From Fischerella sp. JS2 (GTDB lineage: Bacteria; Cyanobacteriota; Cyanobacteriia; Cyanobacteriales; Nostocaceae), in NCBI RefSeq assembly GCF_032393985.1, contig NZ_CP135918.1, positions 5,271,724-5,335,723 of the forward strand: 64,000 nucleotides of DNA. Direction: 5' to 3'. Under the pieces are notes generated by a model. The model was not told where the DNA came from. It saw nothing but the letters and a program-made list of their open reading frames with translations, and did no database searches. Shown one piece after another: positions 18,115-29,081 of the stretch (position 1 is its first letter; the number at the start of each line of letters is the position of its first letter). Both the position numbers and the translations under genes were made by a program.

Positions 18115-18930
18115 ATGAAAAGAAGACACATTTTCACATTTATAGGCATAGCATTAACTAGCTTGATTTTAGCAGTAGGCTTGCCATTAATTTCTTCCTC
18201 TGTGCTAGCACAATCAAACACTGAATTGCTTGTGTCTGCTGCTGCCAGCATGAAAGATGTAATGGAAGAAGTCAAGAAGGACTACCAACAAACTAAACCA
18301 AATGTCAACATTAGATACAACTTTGGGGCTTCTGGCGCATTGCTACAACAAATTCAACAGGGAGCGCCTGTAGATGTGTTTATCTCAGCTGGCAAAAAGC
18401 AGATGGACACCTTAGAGCAATCAGGACAGCTATTAGCAGGTACTCGTGGAATTTTAGCGAAAAACCGTCTGGTATTAGTTGTGCCAAACAATGTTACAGG
18501 CATTAGCAGTTTTTATAACTTGAGAGACTCTAAAATTAAGAAAATTGCCATTGGCGAACCAAGAAGCGTGCCAGCAGGGCAATATGCAGAACAAACTCTT
18601 CAGAAATTGGGCATTTACCAATCAATCAAACCCAAGTTTGTTTATGCTAATAATGTACGTCAAGTTTTAGCAGCAGTAGAAAGCGGTAATGCTGACGCGG
18701 GCTTAGTTTACCTGACTGATGCGAAAATATCTAACAAAGTAAAAGTCGTAGTGGCTGCTGATGAAAAATATCACTCTCCGATTGTTTATCCAATGGCAGT
18801 CTTAAAAAGAAGTAAAAATACCCAAGCAGCCAAAGATTTTGTTCAGTTTCTATCCGGTGACAAAACAAAGACTGTACTACAAAAATACGGCTTTATCTTA
18901 CCTTCACAACCAACAGCTGTAAACCGTTAG
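18115..18930 (+). CDS. modA: Molybdate ABC transporter substrate-binding protein
   Basis: A 271-residue exported protein. After a basic start, a hydrophobic signal (IALTSLILAVGLPLISSSVL) runs to about residue 33. The mature part begins LLVSAAASMKDVMEEVKKDY, the ModA hallmark (AAAS serine ligand region). Other family blocks are YNFGASGALLQQIQQGAPVD, NRLVLVVP, GEPRSVPAGQYAEQ and NADAGLVYLTDA. ModA captures molybdate, and often tungstate, in the periplasm and hands it to ModBC. Its neighbour downstream is a broken second copy and then fused modBC. A hairpin terminator follows. Confidence 0.95.
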   Translation: MKRRHIFTFIGIALTSLILAVGLPLISSSVLAQSNTELLVSAAASMKDVMEEVKKDYQQTKPNVNIRYNFGASGALLQQIQQGAPVDVFISAGKKQMDTLEQSGQLLAGTRGILAKNRLVLVVPNNVTGISSFYNLRDSKIKKIAIGEPRSVPAGQYAEQTLQKLGIYQSIKPKFVYANNVRQVLAAVESGNADAGLVYLTDAKISNKVKVVVAADEKYHSPIVYPMAVLKRSKNTQAAKDFVQFLSGDKTKTVLQKYGFILPSQPTAVNR

Positions 18931-18957
18931 CAGTTTAAAGTATCAATTTTTAATTTG

Positions 18958-18979
18958 CTCCCCGGCTATATCCGGGGAG
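18958..18979 (+). terminator. Hairpin after modA
   Basis: The arms CTCCCCGG (18958-18965) and CCGGGGAG (18972-18979) pair over 8 bases with a 6-base loop, 27 bases after the modA stop codon. The T tract after it is broken (AGTGACTTTTACTT). It may act as an attenuator, because mod genes continue downstream. Confidence 0.6.
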
Positions 18980-19105
18980 AGTGACTTTTACTTAGTTTTG
19001 GGTAGTCTGATGATATTTTCATTGACACTATGGGGAAGGCGATCGCATTATAGGCAATTATTTCATCTGGGCTTAATAATAATGTCAATGGTGTTGATAG
19101 TTAAA

Positions 19106-19389
19106 CCCAAAGCTGTCTCGCTAAAGATGTTCGTCAGGCTCTCAATTATGTGGAGACAGGAAACGCAGATGCTGGGATAGTCTATCTTTCCGATGCTAAA
19201 AGCTCACAGAAAGTAAAAGTTGTGGCGACTGCACCAGAAAATACACACTCCCCGGTTGTTTGTCCGATCGCAGTTCTCAATAGCAGTAAAAATGTTAACG
19301 CTGCCAGGGATTTTCAGGAATTTTTAGGAGGTAATCAAGCCAAAACCGTGTTTGAAAAGCAAGGATTTACCCTAGCACCAAGCAAGTAA
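19106..19389 (+). pseudogene. Decayed second modA copy (C-terminal remnant)
   Basis: From about 19119 one frame reads AKDVRQALNYVETGNADAGI and continues to a stop at 19389 with ...[11 protein letters not shown], matching the C-terminal 90 or so residues of ModA beside it. The upstream piece contains matching codons in another frame (around LKPK) interrupted by stops. The first two thirds of the gene are missing. This is a duplicate modA in decay between modA and modBC. Confidence 0.75.
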
Positions 19390-19408
19390 TTTTAAGCTTT
19401 GTGGAATA

Positions 19409-19515
19409 AATGGAGGATCTGCCTTCTGCCTTCTGCCGTCTGCCGTCTACCTTCTGCCGTCTGCCTTCTGCCGTCTGCCTTCTGCCGTCTGCCTTCTGCC
19501 TTCTGCCTTCTACCA
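19409..19515. repeat. Tandem minisatellite of CTGCCTTCTGCCGTCTGCC type
   Basis: About 13 units of a 7-base CTGCC(T/G)T-like repeat just before the modBC ATG. It stays open in the modBC reading frame, so ORF predictors extend the gene upstream into it. Similar short arrays occur near 21603-21625 and 60193-60215, as (GCAGAAG)n on the opposite strand. It is a slippage-prone microsatellite family. Confidence 0.8.
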
Positions 19516-19518
19516 ACC

Positions 19519-21330
19519 ATGCCACAAGATTTATCTCCTCTTTGGATATCACTCAAAACATCCTTACTGTCCACATTTATTACCTTCTTTCTTGGCATTG
19601 CAACTGCTTATTGGATGCTGGGATATCGTGGTAAGGCTAAGTCCTTGATTGAAGGTATTTTGGTTGCTCCTTTGATTTTACCGCCAACAGTAGTTGGCTT
19701 CATACTACTGGTATTTTTTGGTAAAAATGGACCGGTGGGAAAACTCATGGAGAGTTTGCGATCAGACTTCAGCATTGTTTTTACTTGGTACGGTGCAGCG
19801 ATCGCAGCTACAGTAGTTTCTCTACCACTAATGTATAAAACTGCATTAGGAGCCTTTGAACAAATTGATCAGAATCTCTTGCGGGTAGCGAGAACTCTCG
19901 GTGCAACTGAATCAACTATCTTTTGGCGGATTAGTTTACCCTTAGCTTTTCCTGGCATCTTGGCTGCAACAACTCTGGCTTTTGCTCGTGCTTTAGGTGA
20001 ATTCGGTGCAACTTTGATGCTAGCGGGGAATATCCCTGGACAAACCCAGACAATTCCAATGGCGATTTATTTTGCCGTGGAAGCCGGAGCGATGGAAGAA
20101 GCTTGGTTCTGGTCGATCGCCATTATGGTAATTTCTCTATCTGGAATCATTGCTGTCAACTATTGGCAGGAACGTAGGGAAAAAAATAGAAGACAACACA
20201 GGAGGACAAGGGAACAAGGGGGACAAGCAGGACAAGCAGGACAAGGAAGACAAGCAGGACAAGGAGGATTGATTGTAGATATCGAAAAAGTACTTCCTGA
20301 GTTCTATTTAAAAGTTTCATTCAGTGCTGATCGCCAGCCTCTAGGGTTTTTGGGAGGTTCCGGTGCTGGTAAAAGTATGATTTTGCGCTGCATTGCTGGC
20401 ATTGAGACACCCACCAGAGGCAAGATTATTTTGAATGGTAGAGTATTATTTGATTCCCAAGGGGGAATCAATATCCCAAGTCGAGAACGCCGCATTGGTT
20501 TTGTAGTCCAGAACTATGCTCTGTTCCCTCATATGAATGTGGCACAAAATATTGCCTTTGGCTTACCCAAGGACATATCGGGAACAGCAATTAAGCAGCA
20601 GGTAGAATCAAAATTGATTGATGTGCAATTGTTGGGTTTTGGCGATCGCTATCCAAGTCAACTTTCCGGGGGACAGCAGCAACGAGTAGCGATCGCCCGG
20701 GCTTTGTCTAGCCAACCAGAAGCTTTACTATTAGATGAACCGTTTTCTGCGCTTGATACGTTTCTGCGTAGTCAACTAGAACAACAGATGATAGAAACCC
20801 TAGCTGACTATCAAGGTGTCACCCTGTTTGTCACACATAGTATGGAAGAAGCCTACCGGGTTTGTCCTAATCTGTTAGTGATGGAGTCGGGCAGAATAAT
20901 TCAGAATGGTACAAGACATGATGTGTTTGAGCGACCTACTACAGTTACAGCTGCCCAGTTAACAGGCTGTAAAAATTTTTCTACTGCTGTAGCTGCCCAG
21001 TTTGGGCAAATAGAAGCAGTGGACTGGGGTTGTAACCTACAGGTGGTTGACACTATCCCCAATGAATTATCCCACGTCGGTATTCGCGCCCATCACATCA
21101 CCTTTACTAATGACTCTAATCAAAATAATACTTTCAGGTGTTGGCTAGTAAGAGCAACGGAAACACCACACCGAATGACGTTGTTCTTGAAGTTGCATTC
21201 CTCTGGTAGTGCTTCCCATGATTACCATCTGCAAGCAGAAGTATTTAAGGAAAAATGGGCAACTATCAAAGATAGGCCTATGCCTTGGTATGTACGTTTA
21301 GATCCCTTCGCACTTATGTTAATGGAATAG
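19519..21330 (+). CDS. modBC: Fused molybdate transporter permease-ATPase
   Basis: About 603 residues. The N-terminal ModB part is a permease with five or six helices, including [20 protein letters not shown], the cytoplasmic coupling (EAA) loop that docks to the ATPase. A repetitive linker follows, with [17 protein letters not shown]. The C-terminal ModC part has Walker A (GGSGAGKS), Q-loop, signature [15 protein letters not shown] and Walker [12 protein letters not shown], then a TOBE-like tail. Fused modBC is known from Anabaena. I place the start at ATG 19519 (MPQDLSPLW), because the upstream in-frame part is minisatellite. It imports molybdate taken from ModA. Confidence 0.92.
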   Translation: MPQDLSPLWISLKTSLLSTFITFFLGIATAYWMLGYRGKAKSLIEGILVAPLILPPTVVGFILLVFFGKNGPVGKLMESLRSDFSIVFTWYGAAIAATVVSLPLMYKTALGAFEQIDQNLLRVARTLGATESTIFWRISLPLAFPGILAATTLAFARALGEFGATLMLAGNIPGQTQTIPMAIYFAVEAGAMEEAWFWSIAIMVISLSGIIAVNYWQERREKNRRQHRRTREQGGQAGQAGQGRQAGQGGLIVDIEKVLPEFYLKVSFSADRQPLGFLGGSGAGKSMILRCIAGIETPTRGKIILNGRVLFDSQGGINIPSRERRIGFVVQNYALFPHMNVAQNIAFGLPKDISGTAIKQQVESKLIDVQLLGFGDRYPSQLSGGQQQRVAIARALSSQPEALLLDEPFSALDTFLRSQLEQQMIETLADYQGVTLFVTHSMEEAYRVCPNLLVMESGRIIQNGTRHDVFERPTTVTAAQLTGCKNFSTAVAAQFGQIEAVDWGCNLQVVDTIPNELSHVGIRAHHITFTNDSNQNNTFRCWLVRATETPHRMTLFLKLHSSGSASHDYHLQAEVFKEKWATIKDRPMPWYVRLDPFALMLME

Positions 21331-21733
21331 CAGCGAACACGGAAAATGCACAGAAATGACTAAAAATTTGGGTTCTTGACCACTTTTGGTGAGCTTGGTT
21401 GGGGTAAGGCAGAGGAGCCACTGCGGTGGTGAGGCAACGACTATTACGCAGGGGGTTCCTCCCCCAACCTCAAAGGGGACCCCGAGCCCCCAATCCCCAC
21501 CAGGGGCCGGTGAGTCCCCCATGAGCGATTGCCGTAGACGCGCTTTACTCGGCTTCTGTAAAGTAAGAGTTTCCCGGCATAAAGAAAGAGGCGTCACCTG
21601 GCGTCACAGAAGGCAGAAGGAGGAAGAAGTAAAAATCGTGACAGCTAACTTAACAGCTTTTTTCTTATTAAGTTTAAAACTGCTTGCCTTACTTTTACCA
21701 CGAAAACATTGATATTCCTGCCACTAGAAACTC

Positions 21734-21764
21734 AAAAGCGCCCCCTTTTCTTGAGAGCGCTTTT
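21734..21764 (-). terminator. psbA terminator
   Basis: AAAAGCGC (21734-21741) pairs with GCGCTTTT (21757-21764). On the minus strand the hairpin ends in a T run, 40 bases after the psbA stop codon. Confidence 0.75.
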
Positions 21765-21803
21765 TATTTAGTTTGACGCGATTGTTTGCGTCTTGATCAA
21801 TTA

Positions 21804-22985
<1,182 letters not shown>

Positions 22986-23082
22986 GCTATCTAAGTTTTA
23001 TAAAGACTATATTAACTATAGGCAAATCTTATTTATACAGTTATCAGTTAACAGTAAACAGTTACAAAGAAAGGCAGAGGGT

Positions 23083-23129
23083 CGTAGACGCGTTCGCGCA
23101 GCGTGTCGCTTTGCGACTCAGCGGCTTCC
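23083..23129. repeat. Dispersed palindromic repeat copy
   Basis: CGTAGACGCGTTCGCGCAGC, then GTGTCGCTTTGCGACTCAGC, then GGCTTCC. A nearly identical copy lies at 32944-32988. The inner GTCGCTTTGCGAC forms a hairpin. No coding potential. Confidence 0.75.
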
Positions 23130-23238
23130 GTAGGTGGGCAGATGGCAGAAGGTTAAGAGTATCAATTAAAACTTTAGTTCTGGGTTTAAACTGGCTTCAA
23201 AGCAGTAATTATACTGAATCTGCTTGCAGTAAGGTATA

Positions 23239-23365
23239 ATATCAAGTTCGGTTAATCACTTAGAATAAAAAATCTCACCCCCATTCCCTCTCCTTGCTAA
23301 GGAGAGGGGTGCCGAAGGCGGAGTGAGGTAAAAGGGAATTGTAAGTAATCATGCGAACTTGATAT
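23239..23365. repeat. MITE-like element, 127 bp
   Basis: Perfect 12-base inverted ends, ATATCAAGTTCG (23239-23250) and CGAACTTGATAT (23354-23365), with further imperfect pairing (TTAATCACTTA against TAAGTAATCA) and an inner CTCCTT...AAGGAG hairpin. The right end matches the fragment ending at 4842. It is non-coding and probably mobile in trans or an old palindromic repeat. Confidence 0.7.
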
Positions 23366-23558
23366 AAAACGTTATTGTAAAAATCCACTCTTTTAAGGGT
23401 GGGTTTCCTTCTGCCCTCTGCCTCCTACCTTCTGAACAGGTATACCTTGGTATTAAACTTGCCACCAAAACCTGGCATGCCTTATAGGCAATTTATTAAA
23501 ACTGCTAACTGATAACTGTTTACTGTTAACTGATAAGTGATAACTGTTCACTGATTTA

Positions 23559-25025
23559 ATGATGAACTTTTTTAACAAGTTAGAGGCGGCGATCGCTCGT
23601 AACCAGAGCTTACTATTTGTAGGACTTGACCCCAATCCAGAGATGATGCCTACCCACTACAACAGTACTGGAGATGACATTATCTGTAGTTTACGAGAGT
23701 GGATGCAGTTCGTGATCGCCCAAACAGCCGATATCGTCTGCGCCTACAAGCCTACTCTTGGGTTTTATCAAGCACTAGGTACACCAGGAATAGAACTCCT
23801 GCAACAGACACTTGCAGCAATTCCACCCCATATCCCAGTTATTTTAGATGCCAAACATAGTGACCTCAACACCAGCACCATCTTTGCCCGGTTGGTGTTT
23901 GATGTGTGGCTCTTTGATGCAATTACTCTTAATCCTTACGCTGGACAAGATCATATTGCCCCATTTTTGCTTTATCCTGGTAAAGGAGTTTTTGTGTTGT
24001 GTTGTACGTCGAATCCTGCGGCAGACAAATTGCAGAAATATCCTACACCGGAATCACCACTTTATTTAGAGGTGGTAAAAGAAGCTAGAAATTGGGGTAC
24101 TCCTGAACAATTGGGTCTGGAAGTTGGTACAACTGCACCAGAAATTTTAGCTCTTGTGCGATCGCTAGCTCCCGAACGATTAATCATGGCTCGTAGTATC
24201 TGGCAAGAAAATACTAACTTGAACCAATTTTTGAGTGCTGGAGTGAATGCAAACAGTGAAGGTTTACTTATTCCCGTTCCTCAAGATTGGTTAAGTCGTG
24301 AAAACCCAAACCAGCCAATCCGCGCTCTACGCGAGCAAATCAATCAAACTAGAACCCAAATTATCAGTTCTGCTTCCACTTGCGACTTGTGGCTATCCAA
24401 TGTCTGCACATTGAATACTCATCCTCACTTAGACTTAATTTTGCAGCTCTACGACATTGGTTGCATTCTGTTTGGCAATTTTGTCCAAGCTTCGGGAGCA
24501 ACATTCCCTTATTACATTGATCTACGCAAGGTCATTTCTAATCCCCAAATTTTCCATAAAATCTTAAATGCTTATGCCGAGATTCTCAAAGACCTAAGCT
24601 TTGATCGGATTGCAGGTATTCCTTACGGCTCTTTACCGACTGCAACTGGCCTAGCACTGCGTCTGAATTATCCAATGATTTTTCCTCGCAAGGAAGTTAA
24701 GGCACACGGGACACGACGAGTGATTGAGGGAAACTTTCAGCCAGGAGAAACAATTGTTGTTGTTGATGACATTCTCATCAGTGGCAAAAGTGCAATGGAA
24801 GGGGCAGAAAAAATTAAGTCTGTTGGCTTACAAGTTCACGACATTGTGGTGTTTTTAGATCATGAACAAGGGGTTAAAGACAGACTGCGGGAGCATGGCT
24901 ATCGAGCGCATTCAGTCTTGACGATTTCTGAGATTACACAAACACTGCACCAAGCAGGTCGCATTAATGACGAGCAATTTCAGATTCTCGCTCAAGTTTC
25001 GGGAACACATCTACCATTTTCTTGA
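23559..25025 (+). CDS. Bifunctional UMP synthase (OMP decarboxylase + OPRT)
   Basis: A 488-residue fusion. Residues about 1-285 form the orotidine-5'-phosphate decarboxylase part, starting LLFVGLDPNPEMMP with the catalytic loop ILDAKHSDLNTS. Residues about 300-488 form the orotate phosphoribosyltransferase, with the PRPP motif VVVDDILISGKSAMEG. Together they make UMP from orotate and PRPP, the last two steps of pyrimidine synthesis. The order PyrF-PyrE is the arrangement seen in many cyanobacteria (reverse of the eukaryotic fusion). The loop KHSD instead of the more usual KRGD is a modest deviation. The gene begins with two ATG codons, so the start may be 23559 or 23562. Confidence 0.92.
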   Translation: MMNFFNKLEAAIARNQSLLFVGLDPNPEMMPTHYNSTGDDIICSLREWMQFVIAQTADIVCAYKPTLGFYQALGTPGIELLQQTLAAIPPHIPVILDAKHSDLNTSTIFARLVFDVWLFDAITLNPYAGQDHIAPFLLYPGKGVFVLCCTSNPAADKLQKYPTPESPLYLEVVKEARNWGTPEQLGLEVGTTAPEILALVRSLAPERLIMARSIWQENTNLNQFLSAGVNANSEGLLIPVPQDWLSRENPNQPIRALREQINQTRTQIISSASTCDLWLSNVCTLNTHPHLDLILQLYDIGCILFGNFVQASGATFPYYIDLRKVISNPQIFHKILNAYAEILKDLSFDRIAGIPYGSLPTATGLALRLNYPMIFPRKEVKAHGTRRVIEGNFQPGETIVVVDDILISGKSAMEGAEKIKSVGLQVHDIVVFLDHEQGVKDRLREHGYRAHSVLTISEITQTLHQAGRINDEQFQILAQVSGTHLPFS

Positions 25026-25041
25026 GTGCCAAAAAGACTTT

Positions 25042-25314
25042 TTAAGCACTCTTGGAGTTATGAACTTGGAGACTCTGACAGCAAATGCGGTCTGATAGAA
25101 TTGCACTTGCCATTATGCCTGTATGGATTTCTAGTTGAGCATTGGCTGGCGCTTCAAATAAGAGTCGTTGTCCAGGAAACACTACTCGCTCAAAGTACCA
25201 ATTCGGAACGTTCTCAATCCGAGCAACCTGAATCAGATTACTAAAATTGACATAGCAGCAAAGAATTTTGTTAGAAGAATCTGAAGACGCAGGAGCAAGT
25301 AGTTGCGCTGTCAT
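25042..25314 (-). CDS. DUF1830 protein
   Basis: A 90-residue cytosolic protein matching DUF1830, a cyanobacteria-specific family: ILCCYVNFSNLIQVARIENV, then WYFERVVFPGQRLLFEA and a final ILSDRI stretch. Conserved cysteines are in ILCCY and ICCQ. The function is unknown. It converges on the UMP synthase gene with a gap of 16 bases. Confidence 0.85.
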   Translation of the reverse strand: MTAQLLAPASSDSSNKILCCYVNFSNLIQVARIENVPNWYFERVVFPGQRLLFEAPANAQLEIHTGIMASAILSDRICCQSLQVHNSKSA

Positions 25315-25685
25315 TACCAGAATTTTCCCTTATCTTAAAGCGTTTTTAGTATTTTTACTTATCGAGTTTAGAAAAGAGAAAATAAAAAAAAAGTAAGTTT
25401 CGTTACAAAATTTAACTTTTTTCGATGCAGATTCATATTGAATAAGCATTTCTTAACAGTGAAACTAAGAAGCTGGTATCAGCAAGTTCAGGAACAGTAG
25501 TAGTTCTATTTCTGTCTTCATAAGTTCATTGATCTCTTTACAACCGAGCTTACTTCTTGTCCATAGGAAGTCTCTAGCTTTAACCTCTAGATGACTTGTT
25601 TGTTAAGATTGAACAGAAGATTTTCTTAATTATTTATTAAGATTTAGTTGCTAACCCAAACAAAAACTTGAACCTGAGATGCTTA
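25315..25685. other. Intergenic region, no gene seen
   Basis: AT-rich gap of about 370 bases upstream of the DUF1830 gene and downstream of a 74-residue ORF. There is no clear hairpin, tRNA or start with ribosome-binding site. Confidence 0.3.
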
Positions 25686-25910
25686 TTAAGCAGCGATACG
25701 AGATTCAGCCAAATCACGGATCAATGTAGTTTTAGAGCCAACGTAGCTATACAAAGCGCAGACTTCCTCACCACTCAGCAGAATTTTGCTAGAAATTTGT
25801 TGTAGGATTAGTTTGATCAAAGCTGTATCGGTAAGAGTTAGGAGTTCAGTGCTTAGGGTTTCTTCAATTACAGCCCAGGTCAAACGCAGCATTGAAGAGC
25901 TAATCAGCAT
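25686..25910 (-). CDS. Small hypothetical protein (74 aa)
   Basis: A 74-residue protein, leucine-rich and probably all-helical (MLRLTWAVIEETLSTELLTL, then ALIKLILQQISSKILLSGEE). It has no signal peptide. Its pattern of helix, loop and helix ending LIRDLAESRIAA suggests a small soluble protein, perhaps a regulator or partner. The family is not recognised. It is divergent from the phytochrome gene, so a shared regulatory region of about 175 bases lies between them. Confidence 0.6.
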   Translation of the reverse strand: MLISSSMLRLTWAVIEETLSTELLTLTDTALIKLILQQISSKILLSGEEVCALYSYVGSKTTLIRDLAESRIAA

Positions 25911-26085
25911 CGTCCTATTCCCCTAAAGATTTAATATTTTTTTTATATTCTCTCACAGTAGAATCACATTACGTCTGTAAGATTTATAAAAAAATTTAAT
26001 ATTTTCTTTAGAATGTTGTTGACTAGTCTTAACTAATTAAAATATTATTCAATAAACTGTGATAGTGATGAGATTTCTTACTTAA

Positions 26086-28356
26086 ATGAGTTCTGATCGC
26101 GAACCTGTTCATTTTTCAGGTTCGATTCAGCCGCATGGCATTCTGCTAGCTCTTTCATATCCTGAGTTAACAATTCTGCAAGTAAGTGCTAATATCCAAG
26201 ATTTCTTTAATGTTCAGCCTGAGAACTTGCTTGGTCAATGCCTTGATAGTCTATTAAATGAGCAAATTTTTGCAGCTTTTCGGCAAAATTTGGCAGATAT
26301 AGACAATATTAGTCCTTTCAAACTATCAATCCAGATCTCGGTAGATGAGCAATACTTCGATGGGATGGTTCATCGAAGTGCAAATGTGATCATCCTCGAA
26401 CTAGAACCAAGCACCAAACAGACAAACGTGAATTTCTTTAGTGTGTCGGCGCTGATCAAAAGAGCGATCGCAAAATTACAACAGGTATCTACTAGCTGCG
26501 ATTTCTTTGATTTAGTCACCCAAGAAGTTCGCCAACTCACAGGCTTTGATCGGGTGATGGTTTATCAATTTAACCCACAAGGAGCAGGGGAGGTAATTGC
26601 AGAAGCAAAAACCGATGACTTACCGCCCTACTTAGGGCTGCACTATCCCGCTACAGATATTCCCCAGCCCGTTAGAGAATTATACACCCAAGGATTGCTG
26701 CGATTTATTCCTAATTTGGCTGTAGCAGCTGTTGATTTGGTTCCAGCAGAGAATCCAGTTACGGGACAACCACTTGACTTGAGCATGGCAGTATTACGGG
26801 GAGTTGACTCTTGCTGTGTAGAATATCATCAAAACATAGGCGTAGCGGCTATTTTAGTCATTGCTTTGATTCGCGATCGCCAACTGTGGGGATTAATTGC
26901 CTGTCATCATCACACACCTAAACATATTCCTTACAAAATTCGGGAAGGATGCGAGTTGTTGGGACAGTTTGTGTCCTCAGAGTTAGCCAATAAAGTCAAT
27001 GACGAAGAATTAGACTATATTCTCAAACTTCGCTCCTTGCAATCAGAATTTATAGAATCAATTTCCCAATTTAATGATCTCAAACAAGCTCTGGTAAATC
27101 CTGCTTCGCACTTGCTGGAATTAGTAAATGCCCAAGGAGCGGCTATTTGTTTGGCAGGAGAAATCACGCTGCTGGGAGCAACACCAACCCTTGATCAGGT
27201 TCGCACTCTGATTCGGTGGGCTAATACTCAAGTTAGCGATGTTCTATTTTATAGCGATTCCCTGCCGAAAATTTATCCAGATGCAGAAGCGTTCTCTAGT
27301 GTTGCTAGCGGCTTGCTGCTGTTGCAAATTTCTCAGGTACGTCAGTATTCTATCCTCTGGTTTCGTCCAGAAGTACTGCAAACCTTAACTTGGGCAGGCG
27401 ATCCTCATGCTTCTATGTCGGTTGCTAGCGATGGTAGTGTAACTTGGTCTTTGCGCAAATCCTTTGCCCGGTGGCAAGAAACGGTTCGATTCACCTCCTT
27501 ACCTTGGAAAGATTGTGAATTGAAGAATGCATTAGCTATCAAAAGTGTGATCGTGAGTATTGTTCTTAACAAAGCGGATGAATTAGCCCAGATAAACCAA
27601 GAATTAGAACGCAGCAACCAAGAGTTAGATTCCTTTGCCTATGCCGCTTCTCACGATCTTAAGGAACCATTACGCGGTATTCATAATTTCTCAACATTGT
27701 TATTAAAAGGCTACGAATCAATATTGGATGACACAGGGAAAGCTCGCCTCCAAACTCTATTGCGCCTAACTCGGCGGATGGAATCGCTGATTGATGCTTT
27801 ACTCAAATTTTCACGCCTCGGACAGGCACAATTAAATCTCCAACCTACAGATTTCAACGAATTAGTAAATCGGGTGCAGGAAGATTTATATATTAGCCGT
27901 CAAGATGTTCAACTCAATATTCGCATTCCCCGTCCGTTACCCATCGTTCGTTGTGACTCCATCCTCATAAGTGAGGTGTTTATAAACCTACTCAGCAATG
28001 CTTGCAAGTATAACGACAAGCCAGAAGTATGGATTGAGATTGGTTATTTAGAAGAGGAAACGGAGATATTAAGACGCGCGGACGCGGGAAATTTGTCTGA
28101 TCAAGTCTGCGCGTCTTCTTCTCAATCCCCGATCACCTTCTACGTCAGAGATAACGGTATCGGCATTCGTGAAAGACATCTAGAAACCGTTTTTCGGTTG
28201 TTTAAGCGGCTGCACGAGCAACATTTGTATGAGGGCGGAACAGGTGCAGGACTGACGATCGCTAAGAAGATTATCGAACGTCATGGTGGAGTTATTTGGG
28301 TGGAGTCTATCTATGGTGAAGGCTCAACGTTTTACTTTACATTGCCTACTTATTAA
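26086..28356 (+). CDS. Phytochrome-type photoreceptor histidine kinase
   Basis: A 756-residue kinase with PAS, GAF and PHY sensor domains, then HisKA (FAYAASHDLKEPLRGI) and HATPase (NACKYND, DNGIGI, GTGAGLTIAKKI). The GAF has the PxxDIP motif as PATDIP and the chromophore region LRGVDSCCVEYHQNIGV. Cys243 aligns with the bilin-binding cysteine of cyanobacterial Cph1 (Cys259), but the next residue, a conserved histidine in Cph1, is Cys244 here. The N-terminal cysteine of bacteriophytochromes is absent. PHY has the tongue motif LRKSF in place of PRxSF. It should sense red/far-red light with a linear tetrapyrrole and signal to the response regulator just downstream. A stop codon directly precedes the ATG, so the short N-terminus is real. 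Confidence 0.92.
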   Translation: MSSDREPVHFSGSIQPHGILLALSYPELTILQVSANIQDFFNVQPENLLGQCLDSLLNEQIFAAFRQNLADIDNISPFKLSIQISVDEQYFDGMVHRSANVIILELEPSTKQTNVNFFSVSALIKRAIAKLQQVSTSCDFFDLVTQEVRQLTGFDRVMVYQFNPQGAGEVIAEAKTDDLPPYLGLHYPATDIPQPVRELYTQGLLRFIPNLAVAAVDLVPAENPVTGQPLDLSMAVLRGVDSCCVEYHQNIGVAAILVIALIRDRQLWGLIACHHHTPKHIPYKIREGCELLGQFVSSELANKVNDEELDYILKLRSLQSEFIESISQFNDLKQALVNPASHLLELVNAQGAAICLAGEITLLGATPTLDQVRTLIRWANTQVSDVLFYSDSLPKIYPDAEAFSSVASGLLLLQISQVRQYSILWFRPEVLQTLTWAGDPHASMSVASDGSVTWSLRKSFARWQETVRFTSLPWKDCELKNALAIKSVIVSIVLNKADELAQINQELERSNQELDSFAYAASHDLKEPLRGIHNFSTLLLKGYESILDDTGKARLQTLLRLTRRMESLIDALLKFSRLGQAQLNLQPTDFNELVNRVQEDLYISRQDVQLNIRIPRPLPIVRCDSILISEVFINLLSNACKYNDKPEVWIEIGYLEEETEILRRADAGNLSDQVCASSSQSPITFYVRDNGIGIRERHLETVFRLFKRLHEQHLYEGGTGAGLTIAKKIIERHGGVIWVESIYGEGSTFYFTLPTY

Positions 28357-28423
28357 GAATTGATAAATTTTGTAAAATTATTGTAATATCTATGGAAATA
28401 ATAGTCAGTTTTTTATATTACAA

Positions 28424-28879
28424 ATGAAAACAAAACACTACAATCCCCTACTCATCGCTGAGGATAGTGATGAGGATTTTGAGGTACTCCAACTGCTGAT
28501 GGAGCAAAAAGCGGTGCAAAATCCTGTGTATCGCTGTACAAACGGAGACAAGGTTTTAGATTTTCTTTATCAAGAAGGAGACTATGGCAATTCGGATGTT
28601 GCACCACGTCCATCAGTGATTCTGCTTGACCTGAATTTACCAGGTACTGATGGTCGCGATGTACTAGAACAAGTTAAACAAGATCAAAATCTCAAAGAAA
28701 TTCCGATTGTTGTCTTCACTACGTCTTCAAATCCTAAAGATATTGAATTTTGCTATCAAAAAGGAGCAAATGGCTATCTCATCAAACCTTTTGACTCTCA
28801 CGAATTAGAAAAAACTTTTCAGGCATTTGTAGACTACTGGTTAGAAGCAAACACGGCACCAATTTCTAATTCGGCCTAA
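28424..28879 (+). CDS. Rcp1-like response regulator
   Basis: A 151-residue single-domain receiver. The acidic pocket (EDSDED), the phospho-acceptor aspartate (VILLDLNLPGTDG) and the switch lysine (LIKPF) are all present. The length and the 67-base gap after the phytochrome gene match the cph1-rcp1 type two-gene arrangement, so it is the probable phosphoacceptor of the phytochrome kinase. There is no output domain, so it would act by protein-protein contact. Confidence 0.92.
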   Translation: MKTKHYNPLLIAEDSDEDFEVLQLLMEQKAVQNPVYRCTNGDKVLDFLYQEGDYGNSDVAPRPSVILLDLNLPGTDGRDVLEQVKQDQNLKEIPIVVFTTSSNPKDIEFCYQKGANGYLIKPFDSHELEKTFQAFVDYWLEANTAPISNSA

Positions 28880-29081
28880 ATCTAATTTCAAAATGCTGAA
28901 ACCCTTTTGAGATTCAGAAATCTCGCATTTCTGATGGAAAGGATTTGCTATGATTAAAAGTATAAAAATAAAAGTTTGTAATCCGTGCCTGATGCAAATT
29001 AAAATTTAATATTTAGATTTTTTTTAATTTTTTGGTTCGACCGATGATTTTAAAGTCAAAAATTTCTCCGATTATCTGTTC

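Noticed and set aside
19399-19518. N-terminal extension of modBC through [13 protein letters not shown]-like repeats
   Set aside because: The residues are simply a translated minisatellite; the permease homology starts at MPQDLSPLW, so ATG 19519 was preferred.
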